A stretch of 62,808 nt of DNA from Bog-793 sp035625025 (lineage in GTDB: Bacteria; Actinomycetota; Acidimicrobiia; Acidimicrobiales; Bog-793), in the NCBI GenBank assembly GCA_035625025.1, contig DASPQJ010000032.1, forward strand, positions 1 to 62,808. Direction: 5' to 3'. Each line of letters starts with the position of its first letter. The first letter of the stretch is position 1. The notes beneath the pieces were generated by a model. That model did no database searches. It worked only from the letters and a program-made list of their open reading frames with translations, and was not told where the DNA came from. The position numbers and the translations under genes are program-made. Of the stretch, positions 9,364 through 17,809 are shown one piece after another.

Positions 9364-10047
9364 CTACCGCCCGTGCTGGCGGTCCCCTCCCCAGGCGCCC
9401 ATCGACAGCAGTCGGTCCCGGAAGCCCGTCTCGTCCATGATCGTGCGCATTTCGGCCGCGGCCTTTTCCGAGGGAAACATGCTGCCGAGACCGAGCTCGT
9501 CCCGGAGATCGTCACGGCGTGCCATGAAGCGACGCCACTTCGGGCCCAGGGCCTCGACCCGATCCCGGAAGAAGACCTGCGGGGTGCCGCCGATCCCCTT
9601 GTCGTAGAACTGCTCGGCCCAAGCGGTGAACATCTTCACGTGCTTGATCCCGTAGCCCTGCTCCACCTGGAGCCCGCGGATGATCTGGTTGATCACCGCC
9701 ACGGAGTTCCCGCGCGGACAGCGGCTCTGGCACGTGTAGCAGTAGAAGCAGAGCCAGACGGTGTCGTCGGTGAGCAGCGTGGGGTCGCCGTCGAGGGCGC
9801 GCCGCACGATCTCGCGCGGCGAGTAGTCGCCAAAGCGCGCCGCCGGGCACCCCGACGTACAGATACCGCACTGCATGCAGGAGAGGAACCCTTCGACGTG
9901 CGCGTGCATGCGCGGGTCGCCAGCGATCCGCTCGGTGATCTCCCGGTGGACCGGTGGCGGTTCGTGGAACGTCGTCTCGGCGATGACCGAGTACGGGTTC
10001 GTGTGCCCCCGCTCTTCGTCGATCGTCTGGGCCTCGGCGTCAGGCAT
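9364..10047 (-). CDS. HdrC-like iron-sulfur subunit of heterodisulfide-reductase-type complex
   Basis: 227 residues, last gene of the Hdr-like operon. Two cubane 4Fe-4S motifs are visible: C-M-Q-C-G-I-C-T-S-G-C-P around residue 57 and C-F-Y-C-Y-T-C-Q-S-R-C-P around residue 97, the arrangement of HdrC. HdrC carries electrons from the HdrA flavin site to the noncubane clusters of HdrB. No membrane segment is present, so this is the soluble (HdrC, not HdrE) type. The ATG at 10047 lies inside the end of the preceding HdrCB gene (8-bp overlap), indicating translational coupling. This is the second HdrC module in the operon, besides that in the HdrCB fusion. Confidence 0.85.
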   Translation of the reverse strand: MPDAEAQTIDEERGHTNPYSVIAETTFHEPPPVHREITERIAGDPRMHAHVEGFLSCMQCGICTSGCPAARFGDYSPREIVRRALDGDPTLLTDDTVWLCFYCYTCQSRCPRGNSVAVINQIIRGLQVEQGYGIKHVKMFTAWAEQFYDKGIGGTPQVFFRDRVEALGPKWRRFMARRDDLRDELGLGSMFPSEKAAAEMRTIMDETGFRDRLLSMGAWGGDRQHGR

Positions 10048-11185
10048 CGGTCCCTCCGCTCCTCTTGTCGGCTTTCGCGGCCCAGAAGAACTCGGGCCAG
10101 AAGTAGGCGTCCGTACGCCCCCCACTACGTTTCGCGGCCGACCGCACGTTGTCACGGCACAATAGACACGGCGTGACGACCGGGGCGGACTGCGCCGCCG
10201 CGAACTCCACAAGGGCACGGACCTCCTCGCTCGGCCCTCGGTAGACGCCACCGAGGCCGCCGCAGCAACCGGCGTGCAGCGTGGGGTAGGCCATGACCGG
10301 CTGGACCCCGGCGAGCTCGGCCGCCTCGGCGAGTAACCCCAGCGCCGCGTCCCGGTCGGCGAGGCATCCGACGTACGGCACGAACCGCGCGGCGCGCGCC
10401 TCGAGCTTGCGACCTTCTCGGCGGGCGGTCTCGACGAGGACCTGCCAAAGCGGGGTGGTCTCGACCCCGGCGGCGCCGAGCGCACGGTCACAGGCCGGGC
10501 AGGCGGTCACGACTGAGCCCGCGGCGACGAGGGACGCCGGTGCCTGACCGGCGACCGGATGGCCGCAGCACCCGGCCCCGACGGCGTCAGCCAGGGTCAG
10601 CTCCAAGTCGGCGGCGAACGAGTGCGTCCGGGCGCAAAGCCCCGGGTCCTGCGCCAGCGCGCAACCGGCGTAGAAGAGCGTCGCCGCCCCGGCGGGAGAT
10701 GTCGGCCGCGCCGGCCGCCGCAGACGACGCGCGACGCGGCGTACGCCCTGGGAGGCCGCATCGACTAGATCGTCAGGGATGAAGCCCCGCGCCGCCATCG
10801 CGGCGCCGAAGGCGACGGCGTCGATCGTCGGCTTGCGCCGCAGTCTCCGGGCGGCGACCCTGAGGGCGCCGCGTTCGGGACAGCGGGGGCCGCTTTCGGT
10901 CTGCTGAAGAGCGCGCACCTCCGCCATGACCGCGGCGACGTCGACCTCCATCGGACAGGCCCGGGTGCAGCCGCCGCAGTCGCTGCATCGCCACACGTCT
11001 TCTGTCGCCAACAACCGACCGAGATCTCCTGCCAGGACGAGCCGGATCACGCGGCGCGGCCCGTCGACCATGTCCTGGCCCAGCGGGCAGGCGCTCCGGC
11101 ATTGGCCGCACTGGAAACACGGCCGGCAACGTTCCGCCATCGCCTCGAGGGCCGCGCGGGCCTCCTCGGCGGCGAGGATCGTCAC
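10040..11185 (-). CDS. HdrC-HdrB fusion, dithiol/disulfide reductase-type iron-sulfur protein
   Basis: 381 residues. The N-terminal ~100 residues hold two ferredoxin motifs (C-F-Q-C-G-Q-C-R-S-A-C-P and C-S-D-C-G-G-C-T-R-A-C-P), as in HdrC. The rest is an HdrB-type double CCG domain. The first is a Cys in F-Y-A-G-C, C-C-G-H-P, then C-P-A-C. The second is a Cys in Y-V-G-C, C-C-G-G-L, then C-L-L-C. Both CCG motifs are complete, so two noncubane 4Fe-4S clusters, the site of disulfide chemistry in HdrB, can form. The GTG start (11183-11185) overlaps the stop of the upstream hdrA gene as GTGA. The domain order also matches GlpC/LldE-like proteins, but the operon context favours an Hdr role. Confidence 0.82.
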   Translation of the reverse strand: MTILAAEEARAALEAMAERCRPCFQCGQCRSACPLGQDMVDGPRRVIRLVLAGDLGRLLATEDVWRCSDCGGCTRACPMEVDVAAVMAEVRALQQTESGPRCPERGALRVAARRLRRKPTIDAVAFGAAMAARGFIPDDLVDAASQGVRRVARRLRRPARPTSPAGAATLFYAGCALAQDPGLCARTHSFAADLELTLADAVGAGCCGHPVAGQAPASLVAAGSVVTACPACDRALGAAGVETTPLWQVLVETARREGRKLEARAARFVPYVGCLADRDAALGLLAEAAELAGVQPVMAYPTLHAGCCGGLGGVYRGPSEEVRALVEFAAAQSAPVVTPCLLCRDNVRSAAKRSGGRTDAYFWPEFFWAAKADKRSGGTDA

Positions 11186-13575
11186 GACGACCCCTCGCGG
11201 ACGCCTGACGTCGTGAGCTCGCGAGCTGTGGCGCGCCCGGCGGCGTCCTTCTCGGCGTGGGCGCAGAAGAGCCGCAGCCGGCGCCCGACGGTGTGGCGCT
11301 CGGCGGCACACAGATGCCACAGCTCGATCGGGACCGGGTTGCCGGCCTCGCCGAGGAGCTCGGCGGCCACGGCGATCTGCTCGGCGGCGCTCTGGTCGCC
11401 GCGGCGGTACTGGCAGCGATCCTCGGCGCAACCGGCGAGGAAGATCCCGGCCGCGCCGAGTCGCGCCGCCTCGACGAGGTGGAGAGCGCTCACCCGGCCG
11501 AGGCAGGGCAGCTCGACCAGGCGGACATTCTCCGGGTACCGGTCGCGGCGCAGCCCGCTGAGCGTGAACGCCGCTCCGGCGCATTCTGCACAGACGAAGC
11601 CGACAACCGGACGATCGGCTCCCTCGACGAACGTGCGAACCCGACCGAGGAGGGTCTCGTCGCCGAGGCTCGGCGTGATCGCCAGCTCCGGGCAGTGGGC
11701 ACTGCAGATCCCACAAGCGCGGCAAACCTTCTCGTCGATCCGCGCCAGCATGGCGTCGGCGCGCAATCCGGCCGGCCGCGCCAGGTCGACCGGGCGCGCG
11801 ACGAGGCTCGTCGCGCCGAACGGGCAGACGTCCGTGCAGACGTCGCATCCGACGCAGCGCGCCGCGTCGACGCTCGGCGCCGCCTCCCGCCGCCGGCCGG
11901 CGGACGCAAGGTAGCTGTGGACCTCGCCAGCAGTCGCCGAGGCCTCGCTCGAGCACTCCACGAGCGACTTCGGCCCCGAGGCGGAGCCGCAGATGAAGAC
12001 CCCCTCGGCCCACGTCTCGGTGGCCCGGTTCTTCTTGTCGAGGACGGCGACGAAACCCGCCTCGTCGAGCCGCAGCCCGAGCACGGCGGCGATCCGCGGC
12101 GTGTCCGCGGCGGGCACGAAACCCGTCGACAGCACGACGAGATCGGGTCGGAAGAGCCGTTTGACCCCGGCGGCCTCGTCCTCGACCTCGACGACAGGCC
12201 TGTTGTCTCCGTCGAGCTCGACCCGGGGCGGCGAGCCCCGCAGGAACTCGACGCCGGCGAGGCGCGCCGCGCGGTACCAGCTCTCGCCCTCGGCGCCGAG
12301 CGTGCGCAGCTCCAGGTAGCAGATGGTGACCCGCGTGGCTGGGAAGAGCCGGCGCAGCCGGATGGCGTGCTTGAGGGCGATCGTGCAGCACAGCCGCGAG
12401 CAGTACGGGAGCCGGCGCAGGTCGCGCGACCCAGCGCACTGGATCATGACGACGTCCCCGACCGGCGGCTGGTCCAGCCAGAGCCGCTCTTCCCAGTCGT
12501 CGAGCAGCAGCGCGAATTCGGTCTGGGTGACCACCCGTTCGGTCGGGTAGCCGAGGTGGGCGACGAGCTCGCCCGGCGCTGGGTCGCAACCGGTGGCGGC
12601 GACGACGGCGCCGGCTCGGAATCGCACGAGCCGCGGTGACTGGGTGAAGTCGATCGCCTCCACGGGGCACGCCTCGGCGCAGGCGCCGCAGAACGTGCAG
12701 CTGGCGAGATCGACCGCCCAGCGGACGCGTCCGTCGAACAGTTCGGAGTAGATCGCCCGGTGCTCGCCGTCCGGGCTCGTCACGGGACACGCCTTCTCGC
12801 AGAGGGCGCAGTCGACGCAGTCGGACGTCACCATGTTCGGGAGCTGGCGCACGGTGACCTCGAAGTCGCCCGGATCACCGGACACCGACTCCACCTCGGT
12901 GCGACGCCAGACGGCCAAGTTCGGATGGTCCACGGCCGCACTGCGGAACAGGCACTTGCGCACCCCCGACTGCTCCTCCACGGCCGGCAGGCACGCCCCA
13001 CAGTCGTTCGTCGGATAGGCGGTGCCGATGCGGGTGGCGTAACCGCCGAGGAACGACTGGCGTTCGACGAGGTCGACGTGATGGCCGAGGCGCGCGAGCT
13101 CGGTCGCCGCGGCGATGCCGGCGACACCGCCGCCGACGACGACGACGGAGTCAGTGCGCGGCCTCTTCTCGGCCGGCCGTTGTCGGGGAACGGGGAAACG
13201 CAGCGCGGCCCGGGCGATGCGCACGGCCTTGTCGGTGACCGAGAGGCGATCGTCGCCGTGCACCCACGAGCAGCCCTCGCGCACGTCGGCGACCTCCAGC
13301 ACGAGGCCCTGGCTGACCAGGCGCCTGAAGCGCTGCGCGACGGAGTCGGCCGAGCAACCGACGAAGACCAGTCGGCCGTCGGATTCGGCCTCGGCGAGCT
13401 CCGTGAGCCGCGCCCGACCTTCGGCGCCGCACCACACCCGGCGTCGTTCGACGGCGGCGCCGTCTTCAGAGACAAGGCGTTCGAGCAGGTTGAAATCGAT
13501 GTTCGCCGCCATCGTGCCGGCGCACTCGCAGATGAGGACGCGCGCGGCCCCCGCCACGTCCGTCCTCCCCGTCAT
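11182..13575 (-). CDS. HdrA-type flavoprotein with C-terminal MvhD-like domain (hdrA2)
   Basis: 797 residues. Order of parts: N-terminal HdrA cap (L-I-C-E-C-A-G); FAD Rossmann motif V-V-G-G-G-V-A-G-I-A around residue 153; the internal C-G-A-C pair that replaces the usual HdrA cluster motif; two ferredoxin motifs (C-V-D-C-A-L-C-E-K-A-C-P and C-T-F-C-G-A-C-A-E-A-C-P); a second flavin-domain half ending A-E-G-V-F-I-C-G-S-A; two more ferredoxin motifs (C-V-G-C-D-V-C, C-R-A-C-G-I-C); and finally an MvhD/FlpD-type domain with C-A-E-C-A, P-C-L-G-R-V and G-C-A-E-D-R-C-Q-Y. HdrA holds the bifurcating FAD in methanogens; MvhD links it to an electron donor. Fusion of both in one chain suggests direct docking. 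ATG 13575 overlaps the ferredoxin stop (ATGA). Confidence 0.87.
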   Translation of the reverse strand: MTGRTDVAGAARVLICECAGTMAANIDFNLLERLVSEDGAAVERRRVWCGAEGRARLTELAEAESDGRLVFVGCSADSVAQRFRRLVSQGLVLEVADVREGCSWVHGDDRLSVTDKAVRIARAALRFPVPRQRPAEKRPRTDSVVVVGGGVAGIAAATELARLGHHVDLVERQSFLGGYATRIGTAYPTNDCGACLPAVEEQSGVRKCLFRSAAVDHPNLAVWRRTEVESVSGDPGDFEVTVRQLPNMVTSDCVDCALCEKACPVTSPDGEHRAIYSELFDGRVRWAVDLASCTFCGACAEACPVEAIDFTQSPRLVRFRAGAVVAATGCDPAPGELVAHLGYPTERVVTQTEFALLLDDWEERLWLDQPPVGDVVMIQCAGSRDLRRLPYCSRLCCTIALKHAIRLRRLFPATRVTICYLELRTLGAEGESWYRAARLAGVEFLRGSPPRVELDGDNRPVVEVEDEAAGVKRLFRPDLVVLSTGFVPAADTPRIAAVLGLRLDEAGFVAVLDKKNRATETWAEGVFICGSASGPKSLVECSSEASATAGEVHSYLASAGRRREAAPSVDAARCVGCDVCTDVCPFGATSLVARPVDLARPAGLRADAMLARIDEKVCRACGICSAHCPELAITPSLGDETLLGRVRTFVEGADRPVVGFVCAECAGAAFTLSGLRRDRYPENVRLVELPCLGRVSALHLVEAARLGAAGIFLAGCAEDRCQYRRGDQSAAEQIAVAAELLGEAGNPVPIELWHLCAAERHTVGRRLRLFCAHAEKDAAGRATARELTTSGVREGSS

Positions 13576-14024
13576 GCCAGCACCGACGACGCGCCGTCGG
13601 CGGGGACCGCGGTCCCCCCGATCGTGAATCGGTCCACGGGCCGCGCCGTCAACGCGCCGACCGGACAGGCCCGCGTGCAGGCCCCGCAACCGAGGCAGCG
13701 CCCGCCGTCGAACTCGATCGTCCGGAAGGTCCGGACGCGGGGCGGAACCTCGAAAGGGCCGTCCGGTTCGTGGCGGGCGATCTGCCGCAGAGCCGCGCCG
13801 AGGGCGCCACGCGTCGTCCCGACCGGCGCGTCGTAGAGCTCGAGCGGGTCGAACCGCGAGCTCTCCGCGATCGCGGCGGTCGGGCAGACCGTGACGCAGC
13901 GACCGCAGCCGATGCAGAGCTCCTCGTGGCGGACGATCTCACAGCCGATCCCGTCGGTCGTGGTCGGCGGGACCACGCCCGGGAGCGTCCCAAGGATCTG
14001 TCTGCCGCGGGCGGTGAGTGGCAT
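13572..14024 (-). CDS. small 2x[4Fe-4S] ferredoxin-type protein
   Basis: 150 residues with two well-separated cubane motifs: C-I-G-C-G-R-C-V-T-V-C-P around residue 37 and C-L-G-C-G-A-C-T-R-A-C-P around residue 110. A roughly 60-residue linker between them contains A-L-R-Q-I-A-R-H-E. No other domain is recognisable. It is embedded in the Hdr-like operon between the MvhD gene (4 bp upstream) and hdrA2 (ATGA overlap), so it most likely acts as an electron-transfer subunit bridging the two HdrA proteins or as the ferredoxin partner. That role is inferred from position, not from sequence. Confidence 0.75.
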   Translation of the reverse strand: MPLTARGRQILGTLPGVVPPTTTDGIGCEIVRHEELCIGCGRCVTVCPTAAIAESSRFDPLELYDAPVGTTRGALGAALRQIARHEPDGPFEVPPRVRTFRTIEFDGGRCLGCGACTRACPVGALTARPVDRFTIGGTAVPADGASSVLA

Positions 14025-14028
14025 CGCC

Positions 14029-14514
14029 CTACCGCCTTCGCAGGCGGGGCAAGCGCGAGATCGACGCGTCGATCTCGCGCGCCGCGGCGATAAATCGCGG
14101 CGAGTCGGCGGCGCTCATCGTGAACATCCGGACGCGCTCCGGCTCGACCCCCACGGAGGCGAGAAGACGCTGCACGAAAACGACGCGGTCGAAAGCGGCC
14201 AGGTTTCCCTCGCGGTGGTGGCACTGGCCCTCGAGGCAACCCGCGAGGAAGACGCCGTCGGCGCCCTCGGCGAGCGCACTCAGCACGTGCAAGGGACCGA
14301 CACGGCCCGTACACGGCACGAGCACGCTGCGAATCGTGACGGGCAACGGAATGCGGGCGTTGCCCGTCGCGTCGGCTGCGGCGTAGGCGCACTCGCGACA
14401 GAAAAAGCCGATGATTGTGCGCTCGGCGGCGTCGGCGGGGCCCGCGGCCTCGACGGGCGCGTCGCCGGGCACGGCGCTTTCCGCGGTCACCGCGGCGACG
14501 GGGACGCTAGGCAT
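14029..14514 (-). CDS. MvhD/FlpD-type iron-sulfur subunit
   Basis: 161 residues. The family features of MvhD (methyl-viologen-reducing hydrogenase delta / FlpD, a [2Fe-2S] protein) are present: G-F-F-C-R-E-C-A-Y near residue 37, V-L-V-P-C-T-G-R-V-G-P-L around residue 65, and G-C-L-E-G-Q-C-H-H-R-E-G-N around residue 91. In methanogens and acetogens MvhD passes electrons from hydrogenase, formate dehydrogenase or MetFV into HdrA. The ~30 N-terminal residues are Ala/Val/Pro-rich and probably disordered. ATG 14514 overlaps the end of the large hdrA1 gene by 8 bp. No hydrogenase or formate dehydrogenase subunit is in the window, so the upstream donor is unknown. Confidence 0.83.
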   Translation of the reverse strand: MPSVPVAAVTAESAVPGDAPVEAAGPADAAERTIIGFFCRECAYAAADATGNARIPLPVTIRSVLVPCTGRVGPLHVLSALAEGADGVFLAGCLEGQCHHREGNLAAFDRVVFVQRLLASVGVEPERVRMFTMSAADSPRFIAAAREIDASISRLPRLRRR

Positions 14515-17500
14515 GGGCCATCACCTCGGCGAGGAGTTCCGCGTCGGAGAAACCGCCGAGGGTCATCGCCCCCGACGGGCACTCGGCGACGCAGATGCCG
14601 CAACCCCGACAGCTCTCCGACTCGACCACGGCGTGGGGCGACCCCTCACCCACGACGTGCACCGCACCCTCGGGACAGACGTTCTCGCAGACGCCACAGC
14701 CGATGCAGACCTCGGGATCGGACCAGGCCACCTCGGCAGGCGTCAGGAGGAAGCCGCTGGAGAGCATGGACATCACCCGTCCCGCCGCCGCCTTGGCCTG
14801 GGCGATCGTGTCCGGGATGCTCTTCGGGCCCTGGGCGGTCCCGGCCACGAAGATCCCGGCGCGCTGGGTGTCCACCGGACGGAGCTTGGGGTGGGATTCC
14901 TTCAGGAAACCCGCCGCGTCCTGCTGTAGTCCCGTCACCCGCGCGATCTGGGTCGTCCCGTCCGAGGCCTCCAGGCCGGCGGACAGTACGACGAGATCGA
15001 ACAGCTCCTCGGACTTCGTCCCGGTGACCGTGTCCTCGAAGCGGACCCGGAGCTTCTTGTCGGGCTCCTCGATCAGTTCGCCGACGCGCGTCCGCACGTA
15101 ACGGACGCCACGGGTGGAGACCAGCCGGAAGTACTCCTCGTGCGCCTTGCCGGGAGCCCGCAGGTCCGTGTAGCCGATCGTCACCTCGCAATCGGGATGC
15201 TCCTGCTTGATGAGCGACGCGTGCGCCGTGGCGAACAGACAGCAGATCGCCGAGCAGTGCGTGTTGCCCCGTGAGGTCTGGTCGCGCGAGCCGACGCACT
15301 GCAACATGAAGATCCGCTTCGGCACCGCGCCGTCCGAGGGCCGCCGCAGCTCGCCGCCGGTCGGCCCCGAGGCCGAAAGGAGACGCGCGAGTTGGCTCTG
15401 GGTGATCACGTTGGCGTAGCGGCCGAAGCCGAGCGGCGGCTTGCGCCGAGCGTCGAACTCGCGGTGGCCCGTGGCGACGACCATCGCGCCGACCGTCAGC
15501 TCCTCTTCCCACGGCTCCTGGTCGAAATCGATCGCGTGAGCGGGGCAGACCGTCTCGCAGACGCGGCACTCGCAGCAGCCGCCACAGGCCAGACAACGCC
15601 GCGCCTCGGCTACGACGTCGTCCTCTCCGAAGCCGAGACCGACGTCCACCCAGGACCTGGCGCGCTCGGCGGGTGGGACGACAGCCATCGGCCGGCGCGG
15701 GTTCGGCTTGCCGGCGGGCAGGTCGGCGTCGGCCACCTCGGCGACGGGACGTCCGAGCTCCCAGACCTCGGCCCAGTCCTCGCCGCGCAGGTAGTTGTGG
15801 ATCGCTCTCGCCGCACGTCTTCCCGCCGCGATCGCCTCGATCGAGGTCACGGGTCCCGTGGCCGCCGCATCACCAGCGGCGAACACGCCTAAGCGGCCCG
15901 TCATGAAAGTCGAACGGTCGATGGCGATCTGGCCGTCGACGACGCGCACACCTTGCGCGCCCGCGAGGAACCCCCCGTCGATTTCCCGCTCGCCCGCCAG
16001 GACGACCGAGTCCGCCGCGATGTCGACCGTCTCGTCGGTCCCGGGACGCCGGAACCGCACGGCACGGACGGCATGGTCCCCGACGATTTCGGCGGGGGCC
16101 AAACCCGCGACAATCTCGACCCCTTCGGCACGGGCCTCCGCGACGAGATCCGGTGGGGCCGCAGGCGTGGGACTTTCCTCGACGCAGGCGACGGCTACCG
16201 ACTGCGCACCGAGCCGCAGACAGCTGCGGGCGGCGTCGAAGGCGAGGCCCCCTTTGCCGATGACGACGACGCGCCGTCCGACCTCGACCGGTCGGCCCAA
16301 CGCCCGGGAGGTCAGAAGCTCGACCGCCGAGACGACACCGGCCCGACCCGGCCCGGCGAGAGGCGGTGCTCCCGCACTCTGCCGCCCGATCGCCAGCAGC
16401 ACGGCCTGGAATCCCGAGGCGAGCAGTGAGTCCACGGTGAAATCCGCGCCGCAACGCTCGTCTGTCCGCAACTCGACACCGTGGGCAAGCACGCGGGAAA
16501 CCTCCTCGCGAAGGAGCGCGCGGGGCAGGCGGAACTCCGGGATGAGAAAACGCAGTGCACCCCCCGCCTCGGGCTGGGCCTCGAAAACGGTGACGGGGTA
16601 GCCGAGCTTGGCGAGCTCGCGGGCCGCGGTCAGCCCCGCCGGGCCCGCCCCCACGACGGCTACCTTCTCGGAGTAGACGGTCGACGGTGCCACGACGGGC
16701 GGGGCCGTCTCCACCCGGTCGGCGATGAAACGTCCGATCCCGGCGATCGCCACGACCTCGTCGACGCGGCCCCGTGTGCACTCGGTCTCGCAGCCGTGAA
16801 GGCAGATCCGGCCACAAACGCTCGGGAACGGGTTCTCCCGGCTCGCCAGCTCGTAGGCCTCAGCAAATCGCCCCTGCCCGACGAGCGCCACGCACCCCTG
16901 GGTCGCCGTGTGCACCGGGCAGGCCACCATGCAGGGGGCCCAGCCGCGGTGGTCGATTGCGAACCCCGCCGGGACGGCGTTGGTGAAGGGCCGGCCAATC
17001 GCCTTGCGCTTGGTCACGCCGAAGTCGAAGGCGCTGTCGAGCTCGACCGGGCACGCCGTCGTGCACCGGCCGCAGGCGACGCAGCGTTCGCTCACGAAGC
17101 TCGGCCGGTGGAGGACCCGCACTCGCAACTCCCCGGGTGGCCCGCTCACGGCGGTCACCTCCGACAGCGTGTGGACGCGGATCCGCGAGTCGGTCGCGGC
17201 GTTGGCCAGCCGCGGCGCCAGCGAGCACATCGCGCAGTCCTCGGTCGGGAAGGTCTTGGAAAGCCGGGCCATGTAGCCGCCGAGCGATTGCTCCCGCTCC
17301 ACGATGTGCACGTCGACGCCCGCGTCGGCGAGCTCCTCGGCGGCGGACAGCCCGCCGATCCCGCCACCGACGACGACCGCCGACCGGTGCAAGAAGGTGC
17401 GCGACCGCTTCAGGTCGGATTGCTGGGAGGCCCGCGCCACGGCAGCGGCGAGGATCGTCTCGGCCTTCTTCTGCGCCTTCTCCGGCTCGTCGCGGTGGAC

Positions 17501-17809
17501 GAACGAGCAGCCTTCCCGCAGGTTGGCGAAGGCGACGGCGTTCTCACCGAGTCGCAGTTCGCGGGCGATGCGCTCGAAGGTCGGGCCCTGAACACGCCGC
17601 GAGCAGGCGCCGATCACGACGTGGTCCAGTCCGCGCGACTGCACGGCGCGCTCGATCCGCCGCCTTCCCTCGGTGCCGCACATGAACTGGCTCACCGAGA
17701 CGTTGACGACACCGGGCAGCGAGCGTCCGCTCCCAGCCAGCGAACGGAGGTCGAGGACGTCGGAGATGTTGCCGCCGCACTCGCAAAGAAAGACCCCGCA
17801 GCGCGTCAG
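14507..17809 (-). CDS. large HdrA-type flavoprotein with GltD-like insertion (hdrA1), probable CTG start
   Basis: About 1101 residues. N-terminus T-R-C-G-V-F-L-C-E-C-G-G-N-I-S-D is the HdrA cap. It is followed by the FAD motif V-V-G-G-G-I-G-G-L-S (near 146), the HdrA C-A-M-C-S-L-A-P-R-L motif (near 192) and a ferredoxin motif C-V-A-C-G-R-C (near 243). A GltD-like block follows (C-M-V-A-C-P-V-H-T, C-G-R-I-C-L-H-G-C-E-T-E-C) with its own Rossmann motif V-A-V-V-G-A-G-P-A-G-L (near 385), then the second HdrA half and two C-terminal ferredoxin motifs. The insertion is the NAD(P)H/electron-entry type found in glutamate synthase beta. No ATG, GTG or TTG lies in frame ahead of the cap; CTG at 17809 overlaps the hdrB stop as CTGA, behind gaaggg. 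A later GTG would delete the cap. Confidence 0.85.
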   Translation of the reverse strand: MTRCGVFLCECGGNISDVLDLRSLAGSGRSLPGVVNVSVSQFMCGTEGRRRIERAVQSRGLDHVVIGACSRRVQGPTFERIARELRLGENAVAFANLREGCSFVHRDEPEKAQKKAETILAAAVARASQQSDLKRSRTFLHRSAVVVGGGIGGLSAAEELADAGVDVHIVEREQSLGGYMARLSKTFPTEDCAMCSLAPRLANAATDSRIRVHTLSEVTAVSGPPGELRVRVLHRPSFVSERCVACGRCTTACPVELDSAFDFGVTKRKAIGRPFTNAVPAGFAIDHRGWAPCMVACPVHTATQGCVALVGQGRFAEAYELASRENPFPSVCGRICLHGCETECTRGRVDEVVAIAGIGRFIADRVETAPPVVAPSTVYSEKVAVVGAGPAGLTAARELAKLGYPVTVFEAQPEAGGALRFLIPEFRLPRALLREEVSRVLAHGVELRTDERCGADFTVDSLLASGFQAVLLAIGRQSAGAPPLAGPGRAGVVSAVELLTSRALGRPVEVGRRVVVIGKGGLAFDAARSCLRLGAQSVAVACVEESPTPAAPPDLVAEARAEGVEIVAGLAPAEIVGDHAVRAVRFRRPGTDETVDIAADSVVLAGEREIDGGFLAGAQGVRVVDGQIAIDRSTFMTGRLGVFAAGDAAATGPVTSIEAIAAGRRAARAIHNYLRGEDWAEVWELGRPVAEVADADLPAGKPNPRRPMAVVPPAERARSWVDVGLGFGEDDVVAEARRCLACGGCCECRVCETVCPAHAIDFDQEPWEEELTVGAMVVATGHREFDARRKPPLGFGRYANVITQSQLARLLSASGPTGGELRRPSDGAVPKRIFMLQCVGSRDQTSRGNTHCSAICCLFATAHASLIKQEHPDCEVTIGYTDLRAPGKAHEEYFRLVSTRGVRYVRTRVGELIEEPDKKLRVRFEDTVTGTKSEELFDLVVLSAGLEASDGTTQIARVTGLQQDAAGFLKESHPKLRPVDTQRAGIFVAGTAQGPKSIPDTIAQAKAAAGRVMSMLSSGFLLTPAEVAWSDPEVCIGCGVCENVCPEGAVHVVGEGSPHAVVESESCRGCGICVAECPSGAMTLGGFSDAELLAEVMAHA

